This document shows, piece after piece, positions 47,201 to 58,028 of a stretch of DNA of 64,000 nucleotides. The position numbers and the translations under genes are program-made. Source of the stretch: Nocardia wallacei. Lineage in GTDB: Bacteria > Actinomycetota > Actinomycetes > Mycobacteriales > Mycobacteriaceae. Position 1 is the stretch's first letter, and each line of letters begins with the position of its first letter. The notes beneath the pieces were generated by a model. That model did not search any database and was not told the origin of the DNA. It worked only from the letters and a program-made list of their open reading frames with translations. The stretch spans positions 4,154,001-4,218,000 of the forward strand of contig NZ_AP023396.1 of NCBI RefSeq assembly GCF_014466955.1. Direction: 5' to 3'.

Positions 47201-50200
47201 CACCCCGGCGTCCTCGAGGAATCGGATGCCGTCGGCGAAACGCACCGGTTCCCGGGCGTGGCGGACCCAGTATCGCGCGGACCCGTAATCCGCATCGGCC
47301 GGTGCGCCGGTCACATTCGACACCAGCGGGATCCTCGGCGGCCTCGGCGTCAGATGCGCCGCGGCCCGCTCGAACTCGGCGAGTATCGGTTCCATCGACT
47401 CGGAGTGGAAGGCGTGCGACACGGCGAGGCTCCTGGTGCGGAAACCCTGCTCCCGCAACCAGATCACGACCTGCTGCACGGCGTGGTCGACACCGGAGAC
47501 CACCACCGCTCGGGGCCCGTTCACCGCGGCGATATCCACGCCGTCGCCCACGAACGGGCGTACCTCGGATTCCGCGGCCCGCACCGCCACCATCGACCCG
47601 CCCGGCGGCAGCGACCGCATCAGGCGGCCCCGGACCGCGACCAGCCCGGCCGCCTCGTCGAGGGTCAGTACTCCCGCCACGTGCGCGGCGGCGATCTCGC
47701 CCACCGAGTGCCCCATCACCAGGTCCGGTGTCACACCCCAGGTTTCGAGCAGCCGGTACAGCGCCACCTCGACCGCGAACAGCGACGCTTGGGCCTGGTC
47801 GGTGCGCTCCAGGTCCGCCGCGCTCGAACCCCACACGACGCCCTGGGTCGGAAGATCGTGAGCCGCCAGCGCGGCCGTCACCTCGTCCCACGCCGTGGCG
47901 AACGCCGGAAACGCCTCGTACAGTTCGCGTCCCATGCCGAGTCGCTGCGCTCCCTGCCCGGCGAAGACGAACGCCGTCTTGCCCGCCACCGGACCGGGGC
48001 CCGCGCTGCCGACCCCCGCCAGCTTCGCGAGCAGCGTGTCGCGGTCGGCACCGGTCACCACCGCGCGGTGCTCGAACACCGTCCGGTGCGCCAGCGACCA
48101 GCCGACCGACGCCGGGTCCGAATCGGCTCGCGCGGTGAGGAATTCGCGCAGCCTGTGCGCCTGTGCGGCCAGCGCCTCCGGGCCGGGACCCGAGACCACC
48201 CACGCCGTCGCCCGCGAGGGTGTCGGCGGCGGCTCCGCGACCGGATCGGCCGGGGGCGCCTGCTCGACGATCACGTGCGCGTTCGTGCCGCTGATGCCGA
48301 ACGCCGACACACTCGCCCGCCACGGGCGGTCCACGACGGGCCAGGGCCGGGCTCCGGTCAGCAGTTCGACCGCACCCGCGGACCAATCCACGTGCGGCGA
48401 CGGCTCGTCCACGTGCACGGTGCGCGGCAGCACCCCGTGCCGCAGCGCCAGCACCATCTTGATGACACCCGCTACGCCCGCCGCGGCCTGGGTGTGACCC
48501 AGATTCGATTTGACCGAGCCCAGCCACAGCGGCCTACCCGCCGGTCGCCGCTGCCCGTAGGTCGCCAGTAGCGCCTGTGCCTCGACCGGGTCGCCGAGCG
48601 TCGTGCCGGTGCCGTGCGCCTCGACCGCGTCCACCTCCGTGGCGTCCAGGCCCGACGCGGCCAGCGCCGCGCGCACCACCCGCTGCTGCGCGGGCCCGTT
48701 CGGGGCGGTCAGGCCGTTGGACGCGCCGTCCGAGTTGACGGCCGAGCCGCGGACGACCGCGAGCACCGCGTGCCCGTGGCGGTGTGCGTCCGAAAGCCGC
48801 TCCAGCACAAGCACACCCACGCCCTCCGACCAGCCCACGCCGTCGGCCGCGGCGGCGAACGACTTGCAGCGGCCGTCCGGCGCCAGGCCGCGCTGCCGGG
48901 AGAACTCCAGGAACAGCCACGGCGAACCCATCACCGTCACCCCGCCCACCAGCGCCAGCCCACACTCGCCGGACCGCAGCGACCGACCGGCCTGATGCAG
49001 CGCCACCAGCGACGAGGAGCACGCCGTGTCGACCGAGATCGTCGGCCCGTGCGACCCCAGGAAGTACGCGATCCGGCCCGAGGCCACGCTCAGCGCGCTG
49101 CCCGTCAGCCGATAGCCTTCGCTGTCGCCGCCGGAGGCGTGCAGCCGGGGCCCGTAGTCCTGGCCGTATATCCCGACGAAGACCCCGGTGTCGCTGCCGC
49201 GCAACGACTTCGGATCGATGCCCGCGGTCTCGAGCGCCTCCCACGACACCTCGAGCAGCTGCCGCTGCTGCGGATCCATGCCGGTCGCCTCGCGCGGGCT
49301 GACCCCGAAGAAGCGCGCGTCGAATTCCGCGGCCCCGTCGAGAAATCCGCCCCGCCGCACCGCGGATTTGCCTCGCGCGTCGGGGTCCGGGTCGAACAGC
49401 CCGTCCAGATCCCAGCCGCGATCCGTTGGGAAGTCGCCGACCACATCGCGCCCCTCGGTGAGGACCTCCCACAGCTGTTCGGGTGATCGGATGCCGCCGG
49501 GGAACCGGCAGGCCATCCCGACGATCGCGAGCGGCTCGTCGGTCACCACCGCGGCGTACGCGCGGGCCGTATCCGCTTCGCCCGCGACCAGATTCGCGAT
49601 GCGCCGCCCCAGTTCGGCCGGGGTGGGGTAGTCGAACACGGCGCTGGACGGCAACGGCACGCCGATGCGTGCGCTGAGCCTGGTGACCAGGTCGACGGCC
49701 GTCGCCGAGGCCAGGCCCGCGGCCTTGAACGGCCGCTCGGGCACGATCGCGTCGGTGTCGGGATGTCCGAGCAGGCTCGCCGCCTCGCGGCACACGATGC
49801 CGATGTAGTCGTCCGGTTCGGCTGGTGCGGTTTCCTCCGGCGCGATCCGGGGCCCGGTTGCCGCCGGGGCGGGCGCGGGCGCCGCCGCCGACGTGTCCGG
49901 CCAGTACCGCCGCCGTTGGAATGCATACGGCGGCAATTCGATTCGCCGCCCCCTTCCGGCCGTCGCGGCGAGCGCGCCCGGCCAGTCGACACCGCCGCCA
50001 CCGACGAACACCCGCGCCGCCGACTCCAGCAGCCGGCCGAGCCCGCCCTCCGCACGCGACAGCGACCCGACGGCCGAGACCCCGAGGGTCACCGACTCCG
50101 CCACGATGTCCTGCACACTGCCCACCAGGACCGGGTGCGGGCTCGACTCGAGAAACACCCGATGCCCCTCGCCCAGCAGCGTGGCGACGGCCGCGTCGAA

Positions 50201-52552
50201 TCGCACCGGCTCCCGGAGGTTCCGGAACCAGTACGCCGCACCGAGTTCGGCGCCGTCGAGCCGCCGGTTCTCGACGGTGGAATGGAACGGCACCGTTCCC
50301 GGGCGCGGGTCGACGCCGTCCAGCTCCGCGAGCAGCCGGTCTCGGACGGCGTCGACGTGCTCGCTGTGCGAGCCGTACCCGACCGGCAGCAGCTGGGTAC
50401 GGATTCGCGCGGCGGCACATTCGCGTGCCAAGGCGGTCAGGGCGGTCACCGCGCCGCTCACCACCACCTGGCGCGGACCGTTGACCGCGGCTATCTCGAG
50501 CTCGCGGCCGTCCAGGCGCCGCCGCAGCCGCGCCTCGGACTCCGCGACCGACAGCATGCCGCCACCGCGCGGCAACCGCTGCAGCAGAGCCGATCTGCGC
50601 GCCACCACCCGCGCCGCGTCGGCCAGGGACAAGATGCCCGCCACATGCGCCGCGGCGATCTCACCCTGGGAGTGCCCGATCACCACCGCGGGTTCGACAC
50701 CCCACGATCGCCACACCGCCGCGAGCGAGACCATCATCGAGAACAATGCCGGTTGCAGCACATCGTCGCGCTCGGCGGTCGATTCCTCGGCGCGCCCGGC
50801 CAGCACGTCGAGCAGCGACCAGTCGGCGAGCGGCCGGAACGCCTCGTGGCAGCGGGCGATCGAGTCCGCGAACACCGGTGAGGTCGCCAGCAATGCGCGC
50901 GCCATGCCGAGCCACTGCGAACCCTGTCCGGGAAATACGAACACCGCGCCGGACGCCCGCGCCGGGCGGGCGGCGGTGACGACCGTCTCGCCGGGCTCCC
51001 CGGCGGCCATGCCGCGCAGTGCCGCGGCCAACTCGTTGCGGTCCGCGCCCAGCACCACCGCGCGATGCTCGAAGGCCGTCCGGGTGGTGGCCAGCGACCA
51101 GCCGATATCCACCGGATCCGGTCCCGGCGCGCCGTCGACGACCTCGAGCAACCGGGCCGCCTGTCCGCGCAGGGCGGTGGCCGATCGCGCGGACAGCGGC
51201 CAGGCGATCGGCGCGCCGCGCCGACGCCGCGCGGGCGGCTCGGGCGCGCCCACCGGTTCCGGCGCGGACAGCACCAGGTGGCAGTTCGTCCCGCCGATGC
51301 CGAACGCGCTGACGCCCGCCACCCGCGCCCGATCGTGGTCGGGCCAGTCGCCGAGCCGGTCCTGGACCCGCAGGTGCCACTGCGCCATGGGAATTCGGGG
51401 ATTGGGTTCGGCGTAGTTCAGGCTCGCCGGGATTCGGCCGTGCTCGAGCGCCAGCACCGTCTTGATCATCCCGAGGACACCGGCCGCGCCCTCGAGATGC
51501 CCGATATTGGTCTTGACCGAGCCGACCCGCAGCGGTGTCGCCGCGGTACGTCCGGCGCCGAGCACCCGCGCGAGCGCGGCCGCCTCGACCGGGTCCCCGA
51601 CTCGCGTTCCGGTACCGTGCAATTCGACGTAACCGACCCGATCCGGTGCTATGCCCGCGCGCGCGTAGGCCGCCCGCAGCACCTCGGCCTGCCCGTCGAT
51701 GCTCGGCGTGGTCAGGCCGAGGGTGGCCCCGTCGTTGTTGACCGCGCCGCCCCGGACCACGGCGCGAATCGGGTCGCCGTCGCGTATCGCCGCCGACAGC
51801 GGCTTCAACACGACGATGCCGCCGCCCTCCCCCCGCACGAACCCGTCGGCGCGGGAATCGAAGGTGTGGCACCGGCCGCGGGCCGACAGCGCGCCGAGCC
51901 GCTCCAGCGACAGCCCGGTCTCGGAGAGCAGGTTCAGGTGCACACCGCCCGCGATCGCGTGGTCGCAGCCGCCCGACCGCAGGCTCTCGCACGCCAGCTG
52001 CACGGCGACCAGCGACGACGACTGCGCGGAATCGACGGCCAGGCTCGGCCCGCCCAGACCGAGGGCATACGACACCCGGTTCGCGATCAGCCCGCGACTG
52101 GTGCCGGTGAGTGTGTGCGCCCCGACCGCGGTGTCGCCGAGCCTCGACAGAACCGTCGCGAAGTCACCGCCCGAGGCGCCGACGAAAACCCCGGTCCGCC
52201 CGCCCCGCAGACGATCCGGCACGATGCCCGCCGACTCGAGGGCCTCCCAGCTCAGTTCCAGGGCCAAGCGCTGCTGCGGGTCGGTCGCCGCGGCCTCGCG
52301 CGGCGACATCCCGAAGAAGTCCGCGTCGAACTCCGCGGCGTCGGGCAGGTAGGACCCGCGGCGCAGGCCGGGCGGCAGCGGCGCGGCGCCGGACCGGCGA
52401 TCGGCCGGTGTGTCGCCGAGGGTGTCGCGGCCGTCCACCAGCAACCGCCAGAACTCCTGCGGCGTCCGGGCGCGCGGCACCCGGCACGCCATACCGATCA
52501 CGGCGATGTCGTCGCGGTCGGTCACCGGCGTCGCGGCAGTAGTGGTCTCCAT
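44264..52552 (-). CDS. Type I PKS with KSQ loading module and first extension module
   Basis: 2762 residues from ATG 52552 (ggggagcg 10 nt upstream; the frame continues to 52780 without a ribosome site). Loading module: KSQ about 12-430, where Gln177 (codon 52024-52022) replaces the Cys in DSAQSSS and makes it a decarboxylase; AT about 535-850 with GHSQGE and YGSHS, methylmalonyl-leaning; ACP about 915-985 with Ser949 in GLASATA. Extension module: KS from about 1007 (DTACSSS), AT with GHSVGE and HAFHS (malonyl), DH ([19 protein letters not shown]), KR ([15 protein letters not shown]; the LDD site reads VAA, so not B-type), ACP (MGFDSL). The C-terminal docking segment ends [16 protein letters not shown]. 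This is where chain assembly starts, probably with a propionyl or acetyl starter. Confidence 0.97.
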   Translation of the reverse strand: METTTAATPVTDRDDIAVIGMACRVPRARTPQEFWRLLVDGRDTLGDTPADRRSGAAPLPPGLRRGSYLPDAAEFDADFFGMSPREAAATDPQQRLALELSWEALESAGIVPDRLRGGRTGVFVGASGGDFATVLSRLGDTAVGAHTLTGTSRGLIANRVSYALGLGGPSLAVDSAQSSSLVAVQLACESLRSGGCDHAIAGGVHLNLLSETGLSLERLGALSARGRCHTFDSRADGFVRGEGGGIVVLKPLSAAIRDGDPIRAVVRGGAVNNDGATLGLTTPSIDGQAEVLRAAYARAGIAPDRVGYVELHGTGTRVGDPVEAAALARVLGAGRTAATPLRVGSVKTNIGHLEGAAGVLGMIKTVLALEHGRIPASLNYAEPNPRIPMAQWHLRVQDRLGDWPDHDRARVAGVSAFGIGGTNCHLVLSAPEPVGAPEPPARRRRGAPIAWPLSARSATALRGQAARLLEVVDGAPGPDPVDIGWSLATTRTAFEHRAVVLGADRNELAAALRGMAAGEPGETVVTAARPARASGAVFVFPGQGSQWLGMARALLATSPVFADSIARCHEAFRPLADWSLLDVLAGRAEESTAERDDVLQPALFSMMVSLAAVWRSWGVEPAVVIGHSQGEIAAAHVAGILSLADAARVVARRSALLQRLPRGGGMLSVAESEARLRRRLDGRELEIAAVNGPRQVVVSGAVTALTALARECAAARIRTQLLPVGYGSHSEHVDAVRDRLLAELDGVDPRPGTVPFHSTVENRRLDGAELGAAYWFRNLREPVRFDAAVATLLGEGHRVFLESSPHPVLVGSVQDIVAESVTLGVSAVGSLSRAEGGLGRLLESAARVFVGGGGVDWPGALAATAGRGRRIELPPYAFQRRRYWPDTSAAAPAPAPAATGPRIAPEETAPAEPDDYIGIVCREAASLLGHPDTDAIVPERPFKAAGLASATAVDLVTRLSARIGVPLPSSAVFDYPTPAELGRRIANLVAGEADTARAYAAVVTDEPLAIVGMACRFPGGIRSPEQLWEVLTEGRDVVGDFPTDRGWDLDGLFDPDPDARGKSAVRRGGFLDGAAEFDARFFGVSPREATGMDPQQRQLLEVSWEALETAGIDPKSLRGSDTGVFVGIYGQDYGPRLHASGGDSEGYRLTGSALSVASGRIAYFLGSHGPTISVDTACSSSLVALHQAGRSLRSGECGLALVGGVTVMGSPWLFLEFSRQRGLAPDGRCKSFAAAADGVGWSEGVGVLVLERLSDAHRHGHAVLAVVRGSAVNSDGASNGLTAPNGPAQQRVVRAALAASGLDATEVDAVEAHGTGTTLGDPVEAQALLATYGQRRPAGRPLWLGSVKSNLGHTQAAAGVAGVIKMVLALRHGVLPRTVHVDEPSPHVDWSAGAVELLTGARPWPVVDRPWRASVSAFGISGTNAHVIVEQAPPADPVAEPPPTPSRATAWVVSGPGPEALAAQAHRLREFLTARADSDPASVGWSLAHRTVFEHRAVVTGADRDTLLAKLAGVGSAGPGPVAGKTAFVFAGQGAQRLGMGRELYEAFPAFATAWDEVTAALAAHDLPTQGVVWGSSAADLERTDQAQASLFAVEVALYRLLETWGVTPDLVMGHSVGEIAAAHVAGVLTLDEAAGLVAVRGRLMRSLPPGGSMVAVRAAESEVRPFVGDGVDIAAVNGPRAVVVSGVDHAVQQVVIWLREQGFRTRSLAVSHAFHSESMEPILAEFERAAAHLTPRPPRIPLVSNVTGAPADADYGSARYWVRHAREPVRFADGIRFLEDAGVTRFLELGPDAGSAAAVQESVRRPDVVAVPTLRRQRPEAEAVLAAVGTVFEAGADVRWKAVFDGTGARRVPLPTYAFATGRYWLADAGARPGDTAAAGLDAAAHPMLGAVVPHPDSAGFTLTGRLAPDSPGWLRDHVVGATVLLPGTGFLELALRAAAEAGCATVRELTLQVPLVFPDDAPRQVQVLVGAPDEAGERTISVHSRAAHGQNWTTHAQGVLARERAAAPDPGESGRWPPAAADPIETADGYARLAEWGFEYGPSFRGLTGAWRRSGEIFGEAALPAEMRGEAADFALHPALLDAALHALLHAFLADRGAGDVLLPFGWEDVSVVEPGVPAVRVRMTFTGADAVSLVGTDESGRVVLTVGTLRWRPISAEQLGAADARDRLAEVRWVPAEAAVGRAARPWAHWPEVARLPQVPPVVLLDCRSGEPAADVPESLREKVSGVLAVVRAWLSEDRYASSTLVIATGGAVGENVRDLAAAAVWGLVRSAQSEDPGRIVLADVPSGDIDVEAVLAPGEPQVLLRDGAAHVPRVTRLPGDSTAPPPDLRDGTVLITGGTGGLGAVLARHLAEHWGARRLLLASRRGTAAPGATELVRRLEDTGAVVDVAACDVSDPVAVRELITRVAPEHPLAGIVHAAGVAANGLVGALSPQQLEAVLAPKAVGAWRLHEATRDLDLRLFVLFSSEAGVLGGPGQANYAAANTFLDALAVWRRARGLAAQSIAWGLWQQDGGMTERLGDLDLARVERDGLVAMSTAEGLAMFDAAVRTGAAAVLAAPFDPAVLRAQAHAGQLPPILGGLVPARAPVRSGGELAQRLRRTPEPERQRLVLDAVRAEIAIVLGHSGSGAIDPGQKFEEMGFDSLSAVEVRNRIKNVTGLRLSTTAVFDYPTPSALAAHLAEQLGPSTPARSEPVVDDDALRRALRSVPIERFRAAGILDTLVGLAAEQRQAVAQRGAVRIDEMDQEALIRHILQSDSGS

Positions 52553-52858
52553 CGCCTCGCGCTCCCCGGGTCGTGAGTGGGCACCGGGCCGGTCCCCCAA
52601 TGAACAATATCCGATCGGCGGAAGAATGTGATCCCTTCTTCGGCGGCGGCGCGGCGACATTGTCGGATCGACACGGACCGATTGCGTCAATACCCTTGCG
52701 GTACAATGGCTTCCGTGGCCGACGAGCGGTTCCGGACCGAGCATTTGCGCGCACGGGCACCCGCGCACCGGCATCCGCATCTATGATGCCGACAATGCAT
52801 TCTTCGGAGGCAGGCGAGCAATCTTCGGTCCCGGTCCGGCGAAGGGAAGGTCACCCTG
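52553..52858. promoter_or_regulatory. Divergent promoter between the loading PKS and acyl-CoA dehydrogenase
   Basis: A 306-nt gap with no convincing gene. It contains the odd palindrome CGACATTGTCG (52655-52665), a TTGCGG...TACAAT-like pair around 52698-52710 that could be a plus-strand or overlapping promoter, and GACAATGCATTC at about 52791. A ribosome site aagggaagg lies before ATG 52859. It probably drives the 17.5-kb PKS/KS transcript leftward. Confidence 0.55.
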
Positions 52859-54022
52859 ATGGCACTACGTCCCGAGCACCTGCGGTCGATCCGCGAGTTC
52901 GTCGCCGAGGAGCTGACACCTCAGCAGGAGTACCTGGACTCGTTCGCCGACGCGCCGTTGCCCCTGTACGAGCGGTTCCACAAGACCGGACTGGCGAACT
53001 GGTGGCTCGCGCAGGATCTCGGCGGCCTCGGCCTCGGCCTCGCCGACAGCGTCGACATCGTGTCCGAACTGGCGTACGGGGACGCGGGCGCGGCGTTCAC
53101 CCTGTTCGTGTCGATCCTCGGCACCAGCATCGTGGAGCTGTACGGCTCGCCGGACCTGCGCACCACCTACCTCGAACCGATGGCCCGCAACGGCACGTTC
53201 TGCGCCACCGTCGGCAGCGAGGAGGAGGCGGGCAGCGAACTGTCGCGGATCACCACCACCGCCACGCGGCACGGCGACGAGGTCGTACTCACCGGCGAGA
53301 AGTACTTCTCCACCAATGCCGGGTTCGCCGATTTCGCCATTGTCGTCGCCCGCTCCGAGGAGGCCGCCGACGGATACCTCGCCGTGCTGGTACCACGCGA
53401 CACTCCGGGGTTGCGGGTGGTGCGGCGCTGGGAAATGATCGGCCTCCGGTCGTCGGGCACCTATCAGCTGAGCCTGCGGGACTGCCGGGTGCCGGCGGCG
53501 AATGTGCTCGCGGGACACGGATTACGACTGCTGGAGTTCGGCCTCAATGCCAGCCGGATCCTCATCGCCGCGACCGCGGTCGGCATCGCCCGCCGCATCC
53601 GCGACCTGAGCATGGAGTACGGCAGGCACAAACACGTCCGCGGTGAACCGCTCACCGCCAATGCGGTCTTCGCCGCCAAGCTCGGCCAGATGGAAACCTG
53701 GATCGAGGTGATGCGCAATCAGTGCCTGGCCGCCGCGCGCGAATACGACACGCTCATGGCGACCCCGGACGCGGCGGCCGAATTCCGCCGCCGGGGCTCG
53801 CTGCGCTCGGCCTTGACGACCAAGCTGTTCTGCGGCCAGACCGGCTGGTCGATCGCCGGCACGGGCTCGGAGATGTTCGGCGGCCTGGGCTACACCACCG
53901 GATCGAACATCGGCAAGCTGGTCCGCGACATGCGCTATATCGCAATCGTCGAAGGCGGCGAGGACGTCCTGCGCGACATTGTGTACAGCCGGTACGTGGT
54001 CCCGCCGACCAAACGGATCTGA
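52859..54022 (+). CDS. Acyl-CoA (or acyl-ACP) dehydrogenase
   Basis: A 387-residue flavoenzyme of the acyl-CoA dehydrogenase family. It has an N-terminal helical domain, the beta-domain [16 protein letters not shown], and the C-terminal helices with [23 protein letters not shown] and [12 protein letters not shown], whose Glu is in the usual catalytic-loop area. It would introduce an alpha,beta double bond into an acyl thioester, for example for an extender or starter unit or for a polyketide intermediate. Divergent from the PKS operon and separated from Lsr2 by 359 nt. Confidence 0.92.
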   Translation: MALRPEHLRSIREFVAEELTPQQEYLDSFADAPLPLYERFHKTGLANWWLAQDLGGLGLGLADSVDIVSELAYGDAGAAFTLFVSILGTSIVELYGSPDLRTTYLEPMARNGTFCATVGSEEEAGSELSRITTTATRHGDEVVLTGEKYFSTNAGFADFAIVVARSEEAADGYLAVLVPRDTPGLRVVRRWEMIGLRSSGTYQLSLRDCRVPAANVLAGHGLRLLEFGLNASRILIAATAVGIARRIRDLSMEYGRHKHVRGEPLTANAVFAAKLGQMETWIEVMRNQCLAAAREYDTLMATPDAAAEFRRRGSLRSALTTKLFCGQTGWSIAGTGSEMFGGLGYTTGSNIGKLVRDMRYIAIVEGGEDVLRDIVYSRYVVPPTKRI

Positions 54023-54381
54023 GATACGGAGGCACATTGCAAAGAATTTTCAGCTGCCGTGGGCCGTGACGAAACGGCAACAACGCCACTTCGCTTTCGC
54101 CACAGCGGGGTAGCGCCGTGGCAACGTCGCGCGATTAACGAAGCAGTCCCCGAGACCCGATGATTATCCGCACTTGCCGTCCACATTTCCCCCGCATTGC
54201 GGACCATCGGCCCTCGCACCGGTCACCCCGGCGATGTGAGGTGCACCGCAATCCGCGGCCCGGGGATCGGGAGCGGAACGACGAGATTCTTCGTCGATCG
54301 GCTCGGGCCGGTTGCATTTCGACAATGCGCGCGTTTACCATGTCCTGCACAAGGGTGTCCAACCTCCGTGAAAGGACTCTG
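54023..54381. promoter_or_regulatory. Intergenic region upstream of lsr2
   Basis: No supported gene in these 359 nt. A strong ribosome-site-like GGAGG (54029-54033) is followed by no ATG/GTG; only a TTG that would give a 10-residue peptide. The motif ACAATGCG lies at 54322-54329, about 53 nt before the Lsr2 start. The sequence is AT-richer than the coding parts, as expected for Lsr2 self-binding, which is inference. Confidence 0.45.
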
Positions 54382-54792
54382 GTGGCAAAAAAAGTCATCA
54401 CAAAGACTGTCGTTACCGACGATTTCGACGGGAACGAAATCCAGGATGGGCACGCTCTCGAGGTCAAGATCAGCATCGCAGGCGCGGAGTACCGGTTGGA
54501 TCTGCGCCCGGAGAACGTCGACAAGTTCCGCGCGCACATCCGCAAATGGCTCGAGGCCGCCCAGTCCGGTGGCGCGGAGCCGGAGGCACCCGCCGAGCGC
54601 CGCGCCGCCCCCGCACGGCGCACCGGCCGGCCGACCACCAAGCGCGGCAGCCGCCGCAAGGGCCCGTCGCCGCGGCGGCCGCGGGAGGAGATCCAGGCCG
54701 TCCGCGAGTGGGCGCTCGCGCACGGGTTCGAGGTCTCGCCGCGCGGGCGCATCTCCAACGAGGTACACGACGCTTTCAAGGCCGCGCACTGA
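54382..54792 (+). CDS. lsr2: Lsr2-family nucleoid-associated protein
   Basis: A 136-residue H-NS-like xenogeneic silencer. The N-terminal oligomerisation domain (VVTDDFDGNEI, EYRLDLRPENVDKFRAHI) and the C-terminal DNA-binding domain (EEIQAVREWALAHGFEVS) with the minor-groove RGR hook in SPRGRISNEV are both present. The linker between them is longer and more basic than in the standard 112-residue Lsr2 (Ala/Arg/Pro-rich, about 65-100). Start GTG 54382 with aaagga upstream gives VAKKVITKT, the family N-terminus. Located at the edge of the cluster, it may be an extra paralogue that silences it; the genome's main Lsr2 is expected elsewhere. Confidence 0.93.
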   Translation: MAKKVITKTVVTDDFDGNEIQDGHALEVKISIAGAEYRLDLRPENVDKFRAHIRKWLEAAQSGGAEPEAPAERRAAPARRTGRPTTKRGSRRKGPSPRRPREEIQAVREWALAHGFEVSPRGRISNEVHDAFKAAH

Positions 54793-54825
54793 GCGCGAGC
54801 ATTCGTCATTTTCGGACATTTCCGA

Positions 54826-55098
54826 TTATTCGGGCACCGAGAACGGTGCTCCGTACCGGGCGACGTGGGCGACCAGGGGCATCGGCGAGCCGATGCCCCT
54901 GAAACTGACGGCACCCGCGCGGTCCGTCGCCGCGCTCGGAACCTGAGCTTCGTCGTCGCGAGCCGGCGACCGCAACCACCAGCGCCACAACGTATTTCGC
55001 CGATCACGCGGGGCCCGGCCGCGGTCGTCGGACCGGCGGTCCACGGCCGTAGTGAGCCGCCACAGAACGTTGACAGGGCCTTCGTACGCAGGCATCAT
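54826..55098 (-). CDS. Possible small hypothetical protein
   Basis: A 90-residue open frame from ATG 55098 (or 55095) with gggag directly upstream. The product is Arg- and Trp-rich (NTLWRWWLRSPARDD) and has no recognisable domain. A perfect hairpin lies inside its 3' part. It fills the 450-nt gap between Lsr2 and the next gene, but coding is weakly supported; the gap may simply be non-coding. Confidence 0.25.
   Translation of the reverse strand: MMPAYEGPVNVLWRLTTAVDRRSDDRGRAPRDRRNTLWRWWLRSPARDDEAQVPSAATDRAGAVSFRGIGSPMPLVAHVARYGAPFSVPE
54875..54900. terminator. Perfect hairpin downstream of lsr2
   Basis: AGGGGCATCGG and CCGATGCCCCT form an 11-bp perfect stem with a CGAG loop, 83 nt after the Lsr2 stop. 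There is no T-tract. It is likely a rho-independent-like terminator for lsr2, or a structured element in the opposite-strand reading frame. Confidence 0.6.
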
Positions 55099-55258
55099 CT
55101 CCCTAACCACACCAGTCCGTTTCCGAGGAGCCCGCGGAGCCGACACAGCATTGTGTAGGCAACCCACCGATGCGTCCCGAATGGACCCACACCCTTGGTT
55201 TACTGCCATATGTACGACGTATATGATCGAGTTCTGACCTTTGCGGGGGGAGCAAGCA

Positions 55259-56140
55259 TTGCGCAATCAATCATCTTCGCGCCGGGACGAAGTGGTAGCC
55301 AAGGTCAGGCAAATCGCAATCAACACACTTCTCGGCCTCGGGGTGATCGTCGCACCGGCCGCCTCGCTGGAACTGGTGGCGGTCGACGGCACCCGGTATT
55401 ACTTGAAGACATTATTGTCCAAGTGCCAGCAGGAGCCCGACACCCGGTGGCCGCACATCGTCTACGACCACTTCACCGCCGCCGGCGTCTGCGCACCGCC
55501 CCAGCCCGCCCGGGATCCGGTCGCCGACCACATTCGCGTCCAGGTGGCGCCGCCCCACACCGCCGGTCAGCGTAGCCCGAAGCTGTTGCACGCCAAGCCG
55601 ATTGCCTCCGATATCGACACGGCGGTGCCGCTGGCGGGGTTACTCCTGCACCCCTCCGGCCCCGAGCCGAGCACCGGCGAGACCGCCGTGGGCGGCCGGG
55701 ATGCCGAGGAGTTGTGGACCCTCGCCTCGGCCAATACCGCGGCCGAGCCGATCGATCATCGAAACAGGTTGGAACGCAACGATATCGTCATCGATGTGCT
55801 GGAAGGTGAATCGCCGTTCGTCGCGTCGAAGATCGCCGTCATGTCCTACCTGGTCACCAGCGAGATCGGCCCGGCGCCCTACGGGGTGCTGATCGCCATC
55901 CCCGATCAGCACATGATCGCATTCCACCGATTGAGCAGCGCGGCAAACGCGTTGTTCACCGGCTACCTGCTGATCGACTTCGCCGGTCATTTCGCCGAGC
56001 GCGGCCGCGCGCCGGTGTCGCGAGAGATTTTCTACTGGTACGACGGGCAAATGCAGCAGCTGACCCGCACCGACCGCAAGGGCGTCACCGATCTGCACAT
56101 CACCGGCGCGTTCGAGCAGGTGTATCGCGAGATGCCCTGA
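55259..56140 (+). CDS. Hypothetical protein
   Basis: A 293-residue protein of unknown function. TTG 55259 is preferred as start because GGGGGGAG ends 6 nt before it; TTG 55241 is in frame but overlaps that site. It has no signal peptide; a moderately hydrophobic stretch (INTLLGLGVIVAPAASLELV) lies near residue 30. The C-terminal half looks folded (SYLVTSEIGPAPYGVLIAI, YLLIDFAGHFAERG). The middle is Pro-rich and variable. It converges with the MutS pseudogene. I cannot assign a family. Confidence 0.7.
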   Translation: MRNQSSSRRDEVVAKVRQIAINTLLGLGVIVAPAASLELVAVDGTRYYLKTLLSKCQQEPDTRWPHIVYDHFTAAGVCAPPQPARDPVADHIRVQVAPPHTAGQRSPKLLHAKPIASDIDTAVPLAGLLLHPSGPEPSTGETAVGGRDAEELWTLASANTAAEPIDHRNRLERNDIVIDVLEGESPFVASKIAVMSYLVTSEIGPAPYGVLIAIPDQHMIAFHRLSSAANALFTGYLLIDFAGHFAERGRAPVSREIFYWYDGQMQQLTRTDRKGVTDLHITGAFEQVYREMP

Positions 56141-56150
56141 GCGGCGGCGG

Positions 56151-57880
56151 TCAGCTCCCCGCCGGGCCGCCGGGGAGCCGCTCCCCGAACGCCCGGGCGT
56201 AGATGTCCTCGCCGTGGCTGGTGGCCTCGGGGGCGCCCGCGGCCACCCGATAGGTGCGCCGGCAGTCGGAAGCGCGCTGGGCCCGCAGGAACAGATCGGT
56301 GTCCCGCCCGCCGGCGTGCCGCTGCCGGACGAGTCGTAGAGATGGGTCGCCAGAACGACCTTCGCGCCGGAGTCGAGCAGGGCCGACATGATCGGGTCGG
56401 CGATCGCCGCGGCCTCGCGGTCGTCGGTGGAGGCGAAAGGCTCGTTGCACAGCAGCATTCCGCCCGGCCGCAGGACCTCGGTGACCTCTCGCATGCGGGT
56501 CAGTTCCTCGTCCAGCCGCCCGTGTTCCATATCCGGATCCTCGGCGCGCACGAAATGCGTGAACACACCGTTGCGCAGGTCCGCGGTGAAGGCAGAGGCC
56601 GTGACGAACATACCGGCCTGCATCATCAGCCGTGCCGTGCCGACGCTGCGCAGGAAGGTCGACTTGCCGCCGCTGTTCGCGCCGCTGACCACGAAGAATG
56701 TCACCCCGGCCGCATCCACGTCGTTGCCGACCACGCGGTCCGACGCCAGGCACAGCGCGGCGTCGCGCAGGTCGTCGCACCGCAATGTCGGTGTGCCCGG
56801 CACCGGTACCGGATAGCAGATCGGCGTGCGCGTCCGGCCGAGCCGTTCTCGCAGATTCAGGCAGCCGAGGTAGAAGGCCAGCTCGGTGCGCAGGTACCGG
56901 AAGAAGTCCTGCACATTGTCGGTCGCTCCCGCGACCATGCTCATCACCTCCGGTCCCGGCTCCGCGAGTTCGTCCAAGAATGTCACGTACAATGCGGCGG
57001 CGCCGCGATCGACAATTCGGCGTACCACGTCGCCGCCGATCCGCAGCGCGTCGGCGGCCGCTGTGGTGCTGAAGCTTTCGTTCAGGAAACGATGCTGTGC
57101 GGGGTGACGGCAGCCATGATGTCGCGCATCCGCAGCAGTTCCTGCGCCAGTGCGCCGTCCGGATCGCTGATGTCGTCGTCGTGGACGAAATTGCGTGAAC
57201 AATGCGTCCGGCAGCGGCGCTCGCGCCCGGGTGCCGGGCACCGGGCAGCCCAGCGCGGCCAGATGGAACAATTGCCCGAACGCCCGGGCGAAGGTGCTCT
57301 TGCCACCCTGGTCGGGGCCGGTGACGACGATGATCCGCTCCCGTCCCGGGAGCCGGAAATCGTTGCGCACCACAGTGCCCGACTTGCCGGCCAGCCGGAC
57401 GGCCGGCGCGGCGTCATAGGTGTCCTCGGCGTGGATATCGGCGAACTCCGTGGTGACCTCGGGATAGCAGAACGGGGTCCCGTGTTCGGCGAGTTCGCGG
57501 ACGAATCGAAGATAGTCGAGATAGAACCGCAGTTCGGCGTCGAATCGCGCGACCGCGGGCGCGATGAAATCGCGATGCCGTTCGGCGTGCTGTTCGAGCC
57601 TGCGGAACGCCCGGGGATGCTGTCCGGCGGCCAGCTCTCGATACGGCGCCGCGCCGACATGGTCGTGCAGCCAGTCGCGCAAACCGTTGGAACGCGACGG
57701 CAATGCGGCCAGCGCGCCGTCCAGCTCTTCGAGCGTCCGGCAGTAGACCGCCTCGTGCGCGCTTGCGCCTGTGGCCGTGAAGATTTGGTCAAGATTCAAA
57801 TCGGTGCGGACATGCGGCGCTGTGTCGACCGCGTACGTTTCGTCGCCACCTCTCCACAGAATGCTCCGGAACTCGGCCAA
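56151..57880 (-). pseudogene. Frameshifted fusion of two MutS-like ATPase genes
   Basis: Two successive MutS C-terminal ATPase segments read in line: the first with Walker A GPDQGGKS, the second with GANSGGKS, ANEP-type Walker B (CNEPFASTD) and ATHLYD. The first lacks its C-terminal end and the second its N-terminal start; they are joined at MVAGATDNVQDFF, as if an internal deletion fused tandem paralogues. Three single-base indels disturb the frame: an extra base at 57188-57190, a missing one at about 57087-57089 (together shifting about 35 codons that include the first Walker B area), and a missing base at about 56334, after which the intact tail (LVRQRHAGGRDTDLFL to GGPAGS) continues in another frame. 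Start at TTG 57880 after gggagg. Sequencing error at the homopolymers is an alternative for the indels. Confidence 0.75.
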
Positions 57881-58028
57881 CGCTGCCCTCCCGACGGATG
57901 CCCCCAAACATAGCACGCACCCCACCGGCCCTCGGCGGCAAACGTGAACAATGCGCGGACCGGGCGGCGATCATTTCTCCGACCGGCCTGGCGCGGACCG
58001 ATCGTCGGCGATACGACACTATGGGCGT

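Noticed and set aside
52553..52780. N-terminal extension of the loading PKS to 52780
   Set aside because: The 76 extra residues have no domain character and would cover the divergent promoter; ATG 52552 has a good ribosome site and directly precedes the KSQ.
54027..54066. Leader peptide after the GGAGG at 54029
   Set aside because: The only start is TTG, giving about 10 codons with no Trp or His run or attenuator-like structure; noted only as an orphan ribosome-site-like sequence.
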